The notes: generated by a model from the letters alone, not told the origin. Counted from the stretch's first letter, positions 25,387 through 33,667 are shown. The stretch: DNA of 64,000 nt from an uncultured Alphaproteobacteria bacterium (GCA_934234055.1 CAKQGY010000003.1:1-64000); one strand, 5' to 3'. Made by a program: numbers and translations.

Positions 25387-25827
25387 TTAACGGAAAATAA
25401 GTTTAAGGTTATTTTGATCCCGGCAAGACCCGGGTTGTCCGTTAACCAGCATGCGTTCGGCCCCCAAGGACCGACCCGTTAAATAAGAACAAGTTGATTT
25501 ATCCAATTGATTTAATTGAATAAAAAATGTATTTTGTGTTTCGCTGCCCAGGTTCCAATTCAATCCCGAAAACGGGGAAGTCATCAGGCTATTTTTAGAA
25601 ATCCCGGTATAATAATCATTCGGCCGCGCCATTTTAACTTCCATCACGGTTTGGCTGATATCGTTCAAAATTTGGGTTTGTTTAGCCCGGGACAGGCCGC
25701 TGTTCACCGCACCGACAGACTGTTGGGTGAGGGTGCCTTGAATGGCTAAATTTGACATAATATCAACCATTTGCGCAGAAACAGAACCCGATAAAAGCAA
25801 CAGTATACAGCATACCCATTTATGCAT
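25387..25827 (-). CDS. Small secreted protein with pilin-core-like cysteine domain
   Basis: The 146-residue protein has a signal peptide (MHKWVCCILLLLSGSVSA-Q) and no prepilin segment. The C-terminal half, FFIQLNQLDKSTCSYLTGR...VNGQPGSC...LKLIFR, resembles the core of the pilin-like protein at 44 (FYIEIDQVPTPVCNEII...DIGFFDGIQDC...WFEIFA): a beta strand, a Cys, a loop, a second Cys and a final strand. This is like PilS-type type IV pilins. Function is unknown. It lies between parS site 2 and dnaQ, and ends 4 bases from dnaQ on the same strand. Confidence 0.6.
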   Translation of the reverse strand: MHKWVCCILLLLSGSVSAQMVDIMSNLAIQGTLTQQSVGAVNSGLSRAKQTQILNDISQTVMEVKMARPNDYYTGISKNSLMTSPFSGLNWNLGSETQNTFFIQLNQLDKSTCSYLTGRSLGAERMLVNGQPGSCRDQNNLKLIFR

Positions 25828-25830
25828 AAT

Positions 25831-26520
25831 CTATTCTCCCCAAAAATTATCTTTAATTTTGGTCATAAATTGCCGGTGGTCCTCCAATTCCGCCTCGCTG
25901 ACCGGAAAAGACCGCGGTTCATGATAGGGACGCGCGGGTTGACCACTTGAATTAAATTGTTGATTTTGTTGTAATTTTGACGCCATATTAAGCACCAAAC
26001 CCGGTTCACGCCCACCGATTAATTCCAAATAAACCTCGGCCAATAACTCACTGTCCAATAACGCGCCGTGCACCGTTCGGGCGGACGCATCCACCTTGAA
26101 ACGCTTGCACAATTCGTCCAAATTGACACGGCTGCCGGGAAATTTTTGCCGCGCCATTATTAAAGTATCTATCACACGATCGTATGACAGAACCGGCCGG
26201 CCGCAGGCCATCAGTTCTGCATTCAAAAACTTCATATCAAACGCGGCATTGTGAATAACCAGTTTAGAATCCTCACCGATAAAATTGATAAATTTTTCAG
26301 CAACTTGACGAAATGTCGGCTTGTCCTTGACAAATTCATTCGTGATGCCGTGAATGGCAATCACGTCTTGGTCCATTTCACGTTCGGGGTTTAAGTATTC
26401 TTGGAAAGTGCGCCCCGTCGGGATATGATCCACCAGCTCAACACACCCGATTTCAACAATCTTGTGCCCTTGTTCCGGGTCTAAACCCGTGGTTTCGGTA
26501 TCTAAAACAATTTCTCTCAT
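25831..26520 (-). CDS. dnaQ: DNA polymerase III subunit epsilon (proofreading exonuclease)
   Basis: The 229-residue protein opens MREIVLDTETTGLDPEQGHK, with exonuclease motif I (DTET). Motif II lies in LVIHNAAFDMKFLNAEL and motif III in HGALLDSELLAEVYLEL. It is the 3'-5' proofreading subunit of the replicase. The start at 26520 fits the family; the frame continues upstream through the origin region and is not believed there. No good ribosome-binding site is visible, so the message may be leaderless or weakly translated. In other Alphaproteobacteria dnaQ also lies in the hemE-oriC neighbourhood. Confidence 0.95.
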   Translation of the reverse strand: MREIVLDTETTGLDPEQGHKIVEIGCVELVDHIPTGRTFQEYLNPEREMDQDVIAIHGITNEFVKDKPTFRQVAEKFINFIGEDSKLVIHNAAFDMKFLNAELMACGRPVLSYDRVIDTLIMARQKFPGSRVNLDELCKRFKVDASARTVHGALLDSELLAEVYLELIGGREPGLVLNMASKLQQNQQFNSSGQPARPYHEPRSFPVSEAELEDHRQFMTKIKDNFWGE

Positions 26521-26880
26521 AAGAGGAAGTATATCTAAAATCTGCCCATTTTGCAAGCGAATTTGTGGATAATGTGGATAAATAGGTCTGTTTTTAAAAA
26601 GAGGTCTAAAACAATTAAATTGCACTCAGTCTAAATGCACACCGGAAAAATCCCGAAAAATAGACCTGATTCAAAAAATGAACCCAGTTATCCACACGAT
26701 TCGGGTAAATTTCAAAAACCTGTCAAGCAAAAAATAAAAAAGATATGCACATTATGCACACCCCCTTCTAATACTAATATATATTTATTATATAAGATAG
26801 GCAGGTTGAAAGTGGATAAAATCCACAGGTTTGTGAAATCTTGATTGCAAAGATGTAAATTATATGGTATCATAATCATT
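26521..26880. other. Candidate chromosome replication origin (oriC)
   Basis: The 380-bp gap between divergent dnaQ and cysS holds clustered DnaA boxes. Perfect TGTGGATAA occurs at 26564-26572 and directly adjacent at 26573-26581, and perfect TTATCCACA at 26688-26696. Near-matches lie at 26811-26819 (AGTGGATAA) and 26819-26827 (AAATCCACA). A 30-base A/T-only-like stretch (about 26770-26800) could be the unwinding element. ATGCACA repeats (ATATGCACATTATGCACAC) lie beside it. The strand composition bias changes sign across this gap, and parAB and parS are 0.6-3 kb away. The exact boundaries are inferred. Confidence 0.88.
26845..26873 (+). promoter_or_regulatory. Probable promoter of cysS
   Basis: TTGCAA (26845-26850) and TATCAT (26868-26873) are spaced by 17 bases, 27 bases before the cysS start. 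It overlaps the right edge of the origin region. Confidence 0.5.
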
Positions 26881-26900
26881 AAATGTAAAGGAGCATCGTC

Positions 26901-28298
26901 ATGTTGACTATTTATAATACGGAAAATCATCGCAAAGAAATCTTTAAACCGATCCGCGAAGGGGAAGTTTCGTTCTATGCCTGCGGACCGACAATCTATA
27001 ACTATGCCCACATCGGAAATATGCGGGCTTTTGTATTTTATGACTTATTAAACAGATACTTACGCTATAAAGGATACAAAGTTAAATTCTGTATGAACCT
27101 GACGGATGTGGATGATAAAACCATTCGCGATTCACAGGCACAGGGCAAAAAATTGCGCGAATTTACGGATTTTTATAAAGAAGCGTTCTTAAAAGATTGC
27201 GCAACGCTGAATATCTTGAAGCCGGACTTTAATCCGCGGGCAACCGAAGAAATACCCGCCATGATTGAGCTGATCCAAAAATTGTTAGAAAAGGGATACG
27301 CTTATCAGGCTAAAAACGGAGATATTTACTTTAAAATCAGTGCGTTCAGAAACTATGGACAAATGGCCGGAATTAATGCCGACGACTTGCGCGTGAATGC
27401 GGACGGGCGCTTGACGGAAGATGAATACGAAAAAGAAAATGCGCAGGATTTCGCGCTGTGGAAAGCCTGGACCGAAAAAGACGGCGAAAATTACTGGGAT
27501 ACGCCATGGGGAAAGGGGCGGCCGGGGTGGCATATTGAATGCTCGGCTATGGCACGGAAATACCTGGGGCAGCCGCTGGATATCCATGCGGGCGGAATTG
27601 ATTTGGTCTTCCCCCACCATACCAACGAAATCGCGCAGTCGGAATGTGCTTACGGGTGTAAGTTTGTGAACTATTGGATGCATAACGAACACATCACCGT
27701 CAATGGCAAAAAAATGTCAAAATCGCTTGGAAATTGCTATAAAGTCAATGAGTTATTGGAAAAAGGCTATTCGCGTGAGGCGATCCGATACGAGTTTATT
27801 AAAGCCCACTATCGCCAAAATATGGACTTTCAAGAAAAAAGCCTGGCAGGGAATCAGTCGGTGATTGATAAATTCGGGAACTTTATAAACCGCCTGAGAA
27901 CGGAAGTCAAGGGTGCCGGCTGGGAGAACTGCGGGACGGCGATTGAACGCGCTCTGGCGGGCTTTGAAAAGGGCATGGACGATGATTTAAATACGCCACT
28001 GGCCTTGGTTGCCGTGTTTGACCTGATGACCGAGGTCAATAAACACTTTGATGCCCTGAGCCCTGAAAATGCACAGGCGATTTTGGCCGCGATGACGCGA
28101 ATCAATTCGGTGCTAGCTGTGTTTCCGGAAGAAAAGCAACAAACTTTGACTGCCGCGCAGCAGGATCTGATTGAACGGCGGCAACAGGCGCGCTTGGCTA
28201 AAGATTGGGCGACGGCGGACGCTTTGAAAAAAGAGTTGATAAATCAAGGGGTTGAAGTGAAAGATACACCCAAAGGGCCGGTGTGGCGGTTGATCTAA
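26901..28298 (+). CDS. cysS: Cysteine--tRNA ligase
   Basis: The 465-residue class I synthetase has the HIGH motif as AHIGN (in YACGPTIYNYAHIGNMRA), the zinc-binding Cys and His residues (YACGPT, WHIECSAMA, FPHHTNEIAQSE) and the KMSKSLGN loop. Length and order of motifs fit CysS. It lies on the leading strand immediately right of the candidate origin. Its last 4 bases overlap the convergent M23 peptidase gene. Confidence 0.98.
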   Translation: MLTIYNTENHRKEIFKPIREGEVSFYACGPTIYNYAHIGNMRAFVFYDLLNRYLRYKGYKVKFCMNLTDVDDKTIRDSQAQGKKLREFTDFYKEAFLKDCATLNILKPDFNPRATEEIPAMIELIQKLLEKGYAYQAKNGDIYFKISAFRNYGQMAGINADDLRVNADGRLTEDEYEKENAQDFALWKAWTEKDGENYWDTPWGKGRPGWHIECSAMARKYLGQPLDIHAGGIDLVFPHHTNEIAQSECAYGCKFVNYWMHNEHITVNGKKMSKSLGNCYKVNELLEKGYSREAIRYEFIKAHYRQNMDFQEKSLAGNQSVIDKFGNFINRLRTEVKGAGWENCGTAIERALAGFEKGMDDDLNTPLALVAVFDLMTEVNKHFDALSPENAQAILAAMTRINSVLAVFPEEKQQTLTAAQQDLIERRQQARLAKDWATADALKKELINQGVEVKDTPKGPVWRLI

Positions 28299-29182
28299 AA
28301 TAAAGTTTCGGGATCTATGCGGACACCATACCAGCTGAGCACAAAATGCAGGTGTGGACCGGTGGAACGGCCGGTCGTGCCAATTCGGCCGATTGGGTCT
28401 CCTTGTTTAACCTGTTGATCTAACTTAACATTTATGTGACTGAGGTGCGAATAGGATGAAAAAACACCGGCACCGTGATCCAGCAAAATCGTCTGGCCAG
28501 TGTAAAATAAATCAGGATGCACAAAGGCAACGCGGCCGGCCGCCGGTGCCAGCACAAGAGTGCCCGTGGGGGCGGCATAGTCAGTTCCGCTATGTCCTTG
28601 TTTTTTAACATTATTCAGAATGCGGCGCGACCCGAAATGACTGGAAATACGCTTGAAATCCGGGACGGGACGTTGAAATTTTGTCGGAAAAGCAGGGTAG
28701 TCAGAACGGGCGCGGGCGGCACGAATCTGTGCGGATTCGGTGGCGACTCGTTTCCGGTTTTCGGACGACAGGGACACGGTGGCCGACGGCAGGCCGGAGA
28801 CATACTCTTCGTCCCAGGCGCGCGATTGAACCGGAAAATCCCGGGTTTTGGCACCGGTTGAGGTCTTAATCGTCAAGGATAATTTTGGAGCGTCCTGAGG
28901 GATGCCGATGACAAAACGACGGTCCTTTGTCGAGGGGATTTGAAATAAATTTTTACTTGTTTTTCCGTTGTTTAAATAAGAACTTTCAACAAAGACTTCT
29001 TCCCCGGGATCCAAGCGACCATAGGCCAGAGAACCCTCGGTCAACGGGGAGTCAAATGTTAAAGCAATACTTGAAGTGGAAAAAAACAAGAAAGATGTAA
29101 TTACAATGTAATTATTTAGTGATTTTGTAATTATTTTGTAATTACATTTTAATGAAGTATATACATTGTAATTACTTTTCAT
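28295..29182 (-). CDS. M23 family peptidase (LytM-type)
   Basis: The protein is 295 residues from ATG 29182. The C-terminal domain has the LytM/M23 zinc motifs: HSGTDYAAPTGT, then GRSTGPHLHFVLSWYGVRIDP. It ends in LF. These proteins hydrolyse peptidoglycan cross-links or act as amidase activators. The N-terminus is odd: about 30 residues (MKSNYNVYTSLKCNYKIITK...) are encoded by the GTAATTAC repeat cluster, and the real signal sequence is probably NYIVITSFLFFSTSSIA. No other in-frame ATG exists, so the start is uncertain. It overlaps xseA by 11 bases. Confidence 0.85.
   Translation of the reverse strand: MKSNYNVYTSLKCNYKIITKSLNNYIVITSFLFFSTSSIALTFDSPLTEGSLAYGRLDPGEEVFVESSYLNNGKTSKNLFQIPSTKDRRFVIGIPQDAPKLSLTIKTSTGAKTRDFPVQSRAWDEEYVSGLPSATVSLSSENRKRVATESAQIRAARARSDYPAFPTKFQRPVPDFKRISSHFGSRRILNNVKKQGHSGTDYAAPTGTLVLAPAAGRVAFVHPDLFYTGQTILLDHGAGVFSSYSHLSHINVKLDQQVKQGDPIGRIGTTGRSTGPHLHFVLSWYGVRIDPETLF
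29096..29175. repeat. GTAATTAC repeat cluster, locus 2
   Basis: GTAATTAC or GTAATTA occurs five times within 80 bases, near 29097, 29109, 29128, 29138 and 29168. GTATATACA-N2-GTAATTAC at 29157-29175 matches the arrangement at 20531-20549. The xseA stop codon lies in the last copy, and the cluster encodes the N-terminus of the M23 gene. Confidence 0.75.
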
Positions 29183-30791
29183 TGAATAAATCTCCTTGAA
29201 AATAGGGGGCCGGAGTGGGGTTGGGGTGAGAAACGGGGGCTGATTGGGGGAATTCCCGGGGTTGCGCGGGGTCGGAAATGGTGGCGGGATCGGGTTTTAC
29301 GGGGGTGTCAGGGGTCCGGTCGGTGGCTGCCGGGGTGGATTCCCTAGGTTGTGCGGGGGTGAAGATGACGCCCGGGGTGGATTTTCGGGCTGGTATGGGG
29401 GCTGGAATGGCATTGGATATGGGCTTTTTGAGGGGGTCAGGGGCCTGTGCGGGTGTGTCGGCGTTGGTGGCTTTTCCGGTGGGGACAGAGGTTTGGGGGC
29501 TAGCCGTTGGGGCGGGGGAGGATACCTGAAAAGTTGGGGACTGAGTGAAGGATAAATCAGGGGATTCGTGTTGTGTGTGGGGAGTGGTGGGAATCGCCTC
29601 TATTTGGCCGTCGGCAAAAGATAAAATCAGGCTTTTTTGGGCGGCCGCAACGGTAGATTGGCTGATGACTTGATGTGAGGGCGATGAAATCAGGGCAAAT
29701 CCACGCTCTAAAATGGAATGATATGATAATGATTTCAATAACTTAGCGCTTGTTTCAAAACGCACGTTGATTGAACGCCAATAAACGGAAAAGGCTTGAT
29801 CCAGGCGTTCGGAACGGTCGTCCAGACGTTGTAAAAAGTTGTTGATGACTTCACCCAGATTCGGCAGGTTGAGCGAATCCAGTTTAAGTTTCTTGTCCGA
29901 GAGGGTGCGATAAAGGCTTTCGGTCAGGCGGAGAGTTTGAGTCTGTAAATGTGTGAGCAGGTCGCTGCGAACCGGAACGGCTTTTTCGGCGGCACCCGTC
30001 GGTGTGGGAGTCCGCAAGTCCGAGACATAATCTATCAGGGTGGTGTCGGTTTCGTGTCCGACAGCGGAAATAATCGGAATATCAGAGTGATAGACGGCGC
30101 GGACGACGGTTTCTTCGTTAAAACACCAAAGGTCCTCTAAACTGCCACCGCCACGGGCAACAATCAGGACATCTGGACGCGGAATCAAGCCGTCGGGAGT
30201 GGATAAACCCGCAGGAGGAATGGCGTTAAAACCTTGAATAGCTTGAACAACCTGATCAGCGGCGCCGTCGCCTTGAACCAAAACGGGCCAGAGAAATACC
30301 GGGCGCGGAAAGCGGTCGCGCAACCGGTGCATAATATCGCGAATGACGGCGCCGGTGGGACTGGTAATCACGCCGATGGTCGCCGGTAAAAAGGGAATTT
30401 TTTTCTTGTGCGCGGGGTCAAAGAGCCCCTCTTTGGCCAGCTTTTCACGACGCTCGTTTAAGAGCTTTAAAAGGGCACCGATGCCGGCGGGCTCGGCCGA
30501 TTCTATAATCATTTGGTAGTTGGAACGGCCGGGGTAGGTGGAGAGTTTGCCGGTGCAGACGACTTCCAGGCCCTCTTGCAGGACGGATGCCGCAGAACGG
30601 CCGCGCCAACAGATCGCCGAGAGAACGGAATCTTTGTCTTTGAGAGAAAAATAAGTGTGCCCCGATGCCACGGTTTTCAGGCCCGAGACTTCCCCACGTA
30701 CGCGGACATGCGCAAAGACTTGCTCGACGCAGGATTTGAGAGAAAGCGATAACTCGGAGACCGATAAAATGGGTTGTTCTTGTGTTTCCAT
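29172..30791 (-). CDS. xseA: Exodeoxyribonuclease VII large subunit with long low-complexity tail
   Basis: From ATG 30791 the protein is 539 residues. The N-terminal OB-fold (VRVRGEVSGLKTVASGHTYF) and the nuclease core with IGVITSPTGAVIRDIMHRL, ARGGGSLEDLWCFNEE and SAVGHETDTTLIDYVSDLRTPTPTGAAE are typical of XseA. After about residue 400 comes an unusual tail of roughly 130 residues rich in Pro, Thr and Ala, ending YFQGDLFNEK. The frame could extend to 30995, but that stretch is repeat-rich and not convincing. XseA with XseB degrades single-stranded DNA. xseB is not in this window. Confidence 0.93.
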   Translation of the reverse strand: METQEQPILSVSELSLSLKSCVEQVFAHVRVRGEVSGLKTVASGHTYFSLKDKDSVLSAICWRGRSAASVLQEGLEVVCTGKLSTYPGRSNYQMIIESAEPAGIGALLKLLNERREKLAKEGLFDPAHKKKIPFLPATIGVITSPTGAVIRDIMHRLRDRFPRPVFLWPVLVQGDGAADQVVQAIQGFNAIPPAGLSTPDGLIPRPDVLIVARGGGSLEDLWCFNEETVVRAVYHSDIPIISAVGHETDTTLIDYVSDLRTPTPTGAAEKAVPVRSDLLTHLQTQTLRLTESLYRTLSDKKLKLDSLNLPNLGEVINNFLQRLDDRSERLDQAFSVYWRSINVRFETSAKLLKSLSYHSILERGFALISSPSHQVISQSTVAAAQKSLILSFADGQIEAIPTTPHTQHESPDLSFTQSPTFQVSSPAPTASPQTSVPTGKATNADTPAQAPDPLKKPISNAIPAPIPARKSTPGVIFTPAQPRESTPAATDRTPDTPVKPDPATISDPAQPREFPQSAPVSHPNPTPAPYFQGDLFNEK

Positions 30792-30843
30792 GGGGGTATT
30801 ATAGCAGAAATACGGGGAAAAGAAAAGGGAAAAATGGAGCCTT

Positions 30844-30985
30844 GATGAGAGAGTGGCATATTGATTTGTGTGTTCAATGGATTCTTCGGGGGCAGGGAAG
30901 ACCGCCCCCATCAGAATGGCAAGTTGATTTAGGTGTTTCATGGATTGCCGCGAGGCCGAAGGGCCGGCCACTCGCAATGGCGGGG
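30844..30985. repeat. Tandem palindromic repeat units, intergenic
   Basis: Two units occur in a row: GAGTGGCATATTGATTTG... and GAATGGCAAGTTGATTTA..., each followed by ATGGATT. The first runs into GGATTCTTCGGGGGC...GCCCCCATC, a stem. The second runs into GGATTGCCGCG...CTCGCAATGG, a version of the element at 36264 and 38172. Translated, the units read EWHIDLCVQWI and EWQVDLGVSWI, but there is no sign that they are a gene. The rest of 30792-31020 holds nothing recognised. Confidence 0.65.
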
Positions 30986-31020
30986 GCGGGAGCAATAGTA
31001 GGAAAGAAAAATAAAAAAAG

Positions 31021-31980
31021 TCAGAGGGTGGAAAGGAAGGTGCGGATTTGGGTGAGGTCGCGGGAGGTGATTGCTTGGCGGTAGGCTTTGGCGTTCGGGC
31101 AACCGTGAAATAAGCCGGCCAGGTGCGGGCCGATCACGGACAGCGATTCGGCATGTTGTTCCAAATACGGGAAGAATTCTTGGAGGACTTGGGCTCGGGT
31201 TAAAACCGGATGCGAATCATTGAAAAAACGCTTGTCAACCGGGGCCAGTGCATACGAATCGCCATAAGCCAGGCGCCCGATCATAACGCCGTCGGTGTGC
31301 TGTAAATGCGCGGCGGCTTGGTCCAGGGTGAGCACATTGCCGTTGATCGTGATAAACAGATCCGGAAAACTTTTTTTGAGACGATAAACCGTATCATAAT
31401 CCAGCGGTAGTTTTTGTCGGTTGTCCTTTGGGGACAGGTTGAGTTTGGCTTGACGAGCGTGCACAATCAAGTGGGAACAGCCGGCCCTGTGCACCAGATC
31501 CGCAAAATGAAAGAGTGCCGCAAATCCGTCGCCGGATCCGACCAATGAAATGCGCGTTTTAACCGAAACAGGCAGGGGAGATTTAGCGCGCATTTCAGCA
31601 ACACAATCGGCAACAATATCGGGGGTCTGCATTAAAACGGCACCAAACCGGCCGGATTGAACACGAGAAGACGGACAGCCGGCGTTGATGTTGATTCCCA
31701 GATAGCCGTAATCGGCCGCTATTTGAGCACACTGTGCCATCAGGTGCGGGTCGCTGCCGCCGACTTGAAGGGTGAGAGGGTGCTCGGCCGCGTCATAGGA
31801 AAGTAGTTTTCGGCGGTCCCCCAGCAGCAGCGCCGGGCAGGCGATCATCTCGGTATAAAACATCGCATTGTGGCAGATCAGGCGCAAAAATCGCCGAAAA
31901 TGTCGGTCCGTCCAATCCAGCATGGGGGCCACGGATATTTTGTCGGGTGATGTGTTTTTTTCTTGTTTTTTTGAATTCAT
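31021..31980 (-). CDS. dusA: tRNA-dihydrouridine synthase (DusA type)
   Basis: The 319-residue flavoprotein has the FMN-barrel start ISVAPMLDWTDRHFRRFLRL, the catalytic loop NINAGCPSSRVQSGRFGAVLM with its active-site Cys, and VIVHARQAKLNLSPKDNR and GVMIGRLAYGD further on. These fit the DusA branch. It reduces uridines in the tRNA D-loop using NADPH. Termination is close to the repeat region at its 3' side, and it is divergent from the DUF3126 gene. Confidence 0.93.
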   Translation of the reverse strand: MNSKKQEKNTSPDKISVAPMLDWTDRHFRRFLRLICHNAMFYTEMIACPALLLGDRRKLLSYDAAEHPLTLQVGGSDPHLMAQCAQIAADYGYLGININAGCPSSRVQSGRFGAVLMQTPDIVADCVAEMRAKSPLPVSVKTRISLVGSGDGFAALFHFADLVHRAGCSHLIVHARQAKLNLSPKDNRQKLPLDYDTVYRLKKSFPDLFITINGNVLTLDQAAAHLQHTDGVMIGRLAYGDSYALAPVDKRFFNDSHPVLTRAQVLQEFFPYLEQHAESLSVIGPHLAGLFHGCPNAKAYRQAITSRDLTQIRTFLSTL

Positions 31981-32030
31981 AACGCTATAATATCAGAAAA
32001 TCACTGAAAAGAAAAGGAGAAAATAAGCCG

Positions 32031-32252
32031 ATGATTTTAACAACAAAAGAAATTGAAAAAGTGCAAACTTATTTGCAACAGCTGTTCTGGAACCCGGATA
32101 TCACGGTGCGGCCCGGAGAAGGACAGGACGCGCCATCGGAAGTCTATATCGGAAAAGAATTTATCGGCGTTATCTATAAAAATGACGACGACGGCGAAAT
32201 ATCCTATGACTGGAATATGTCTATCCTGTCGGAAGATATTGATAAGTTTTAA
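32031..32252 (+). CDS. DUF3126 family protein
   Basis: The 73-residue protein matches the alphaproteobacterial DUF3126 family: TTKEIEKVQTYLQQLFWNP, the VYIGKEFIGVIYKNDDDGE beta hairpin and YDWNMSILSEDID. It has no signal or membrane segment. AGGAG lies upstream. Its role is unknown. A promoter-like sequence starts right after the stop. Confidence 0.85.
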   Translation: MILTTKEIEKVQTYLQQLFWNPDITVRPGEGQDAPSEVYIGKEFIGVIYKNDDDGEISYDWNMSILSEDIDKF

Positions 32253-32262
32253 GAAAAAACGG

Positions 32263-32290
32263 TTGACATGGGGCAAAAAAGCCCTATATG
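32263..32290 (+). promoter_or_regulatory. Promoter of a possible small RNA
   Basis: TTGACA (32263-32268) and TATATG (32285-32290) are spaced by 16 bases and have no open frame after them. Confidence 0.55.
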
Positions 32291-32295
32291 ACATA

Positions 32296-32382
32296 AGCAA
32301 CGGGTTTTAATCGGGGGAATGTAAAACCCGCTGTTATGAGGGGAACGCAGAGCGATGGCAGACGATCGCTCTGCACTTTTTT
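32296..32382 (+). ncRNA. Possible small RNA with terminator hairpin
   Basis: This gap of about 90 bases between convergent genes has a consensus-like promoter upstream and two hairpins. The first is CGGGTTTTA...TAAAACCCG (32301-32330). The second is GCAGAGCGAT...ATCGCTCTGC (32347-32374), followed by a T-rich run. The second hairpin may simply be a terminator for the DUF3126 gene or for the convergent amidase gene. It does not match SRP, 6S, tmRNA or RNase P RNA in sequence. Confidence 0.4.
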
Positions 32383-32392
32383 ATGGGAAAAG

Positions 32393-33553
32393 CTATTCAC
32401 TGATCGTATCAAAATACGCGTTGACGGCTCGAACCAGAGCTTCGGCCAGGTCGCGTCGATAAGAGGCTTTTTGCAGATTTTTATCCTCGGTGCGGTTGGA
32501 TAAATACCCAAGTTCCACCAAAACAGAAGGAATGTTGGGCGACTTTAACACCACAAAACCGGCCATACGATGAGCGTTCGGAACCAGAGGGACTTTGCGC
32601 TTCATCTCGCGCACGACCAAATCGGCGTATTGGGCGGACTTGTTCATCGTGTCGGTCTTGGCCAAATCCAGCAAAATGTTGCCGGCGTCGGCGTCAACCT
32701 CGGATAAATCCATACCGAGAATGATGTCAGCTTTGTTTTCGCGCTCGGCCAAAGCGGCGGCCTCGGCATCGGAGGCGCGCTCGGAAATCGTGTAGACCGA
32801 CAGACCCCGAGCCGAGGGATTTTTGGCACTGTCGGCATGAATGGATATGAATAAATCCGCATGGGCGGCGTGCGCTTTTTTAATCCGACTGCGCAGAGGA
32901 ATAAATACATCAGAATCACGCGTCAGGACAACTTTGTAGCCGGCTTTTTTAAGCAGGTCGCGAGTCTCGCGCGCCATGTTGAGCGTGATGTTTTTCTCGT
33001 AATGGCCGGAACGCGAAATCGCACCGGGATCCTGACCGCCGTGGCCGGCATCCAACACAATGACACGCTGGGTCTTTTTAGGAGTTGTAAAGGGACGCAA
33101 ACCGCCAGATCCTGTTTTGGTTTCAGAAGAAGAAACAGGTAAAACGGTCGGAGCATTTCTGGATAAATCTAATACAAAACGCCAACTTTTGCCACTTTGC
33201 GGTTTGAGCAGAAAATGCTTTTCGGTCAGAGCCTCGTTTGGCAGATCCAAAACGATCCGCGCGGTGCCGGCAAACGGTGTGCCCGTGCGCAAACCTCCGA
33301 CAAAATTGACGGGACTGAACTTTTGAGCCTTGGCCAAGGGGGAAAAAGTAGTGTTCTTGAAATCCAGAACCAGGCGCGGCGGGTTAGATAAGCGCGAAAC
33401 AAGCACCTGAGCTTCGGCCGATAAATCTGCTACAAAGCGCACCGCGTCGGCCGTGGAAGACGCCAGACGCATACCCTTGATTTCCTGAGCCAGAGCCGTC
33501 GTGCCGATTAAAAAACACAGCAAAAAAGCAACCAAAAAAGAAATATACTTCAT
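32393..33553 (-). CDS. amiC: N-acetylmuramoyl-L-alanine amidase (AmiC type)
   Basis: The 386-residue protein has a signal peptide (MKYISFLVAFLLCFLIGTTALA), an AMIN domain (about 25-130) that targets it to the envelope, a linker, and an Amidase_3 domain from about 165. Zinc ligands are visible: His in VIVLDAGHGGQDPGA, Glu in HYEKNITL, His in FISIHADS, and the catalytic Glu in VLVELGYLSN. It cleaves the bond between muramic acid and the stem peptide and helps split the septum. The M23 protein at 28295 could be an activator; that is a guess. Confidence 0.93.
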   Translation of the reverse strand: MKYISFLVAFLLCFLIGTTALAQEIKGMRLASSTADAVRFVADLSAEAQVLVSRLSNPPRLVLDFKNTTFSPLAKAQKFSPVNFVGGLRTGTPFAGTARIVLDLPNEALTEKHFLLKPQSGKSWRFVLDLSRNAPTVLPVSSSETKTGSGGLRPFTTPKKTQRVIVLDAGHGGQDPGAISRSGHYEKNITLNMARETRDLLKKAGYKVVLTRDSDVFIPLRSRIKKAHAAHADLFISIHADSAKNPSARGLSVYTISERASDAEAAALAERENKADIILGMDLSEVDADAGNILLDLAKTDTMNKSAQYADLVVREMKRKVPLVPNAHRMAGFVVLKSPNIPSVLVELGYLSNRTEDKNLQKASYRRDLAEALVRAVNAYFDTISE

Positions 33554-33580
33554 TTATTTTGTCCGATTCGTAAAAAAAAC

Positions 33581-33609
33581 TTGCTTATTTATTCATATAA
33601 CGATATAAT
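33581..33609 (+). promoter_or_regulatory. Promoter of rne
   Basis: TTGCTT (33581-33586) and TATAAT (33604-33609) are spaced by 17 bases. The 5' leader to the rne start is then about 170 bases, long enough for leader-based control. Confidence 0.6.
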
Positions 33610-33667
33610 ACAAAATGCAATCAAAAAACGATTGCCCAGAAAAATTTTTAAAACCGGAGACAAGAAA

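Noticed and set aside
29244..29555. Gly-rich frames opposite the xseA tail
   Set aside because: They arise from the G-rich strand complementary to a Pro-rich region, not from a gene.
32296..32382. SRP (4.5S), 6S, RNase P or tmRNA identity for the candidate small RNA
   Set aside because: Core conserved bases of those RNAs, such as GGAAGGAAGC for SRP, are absent.
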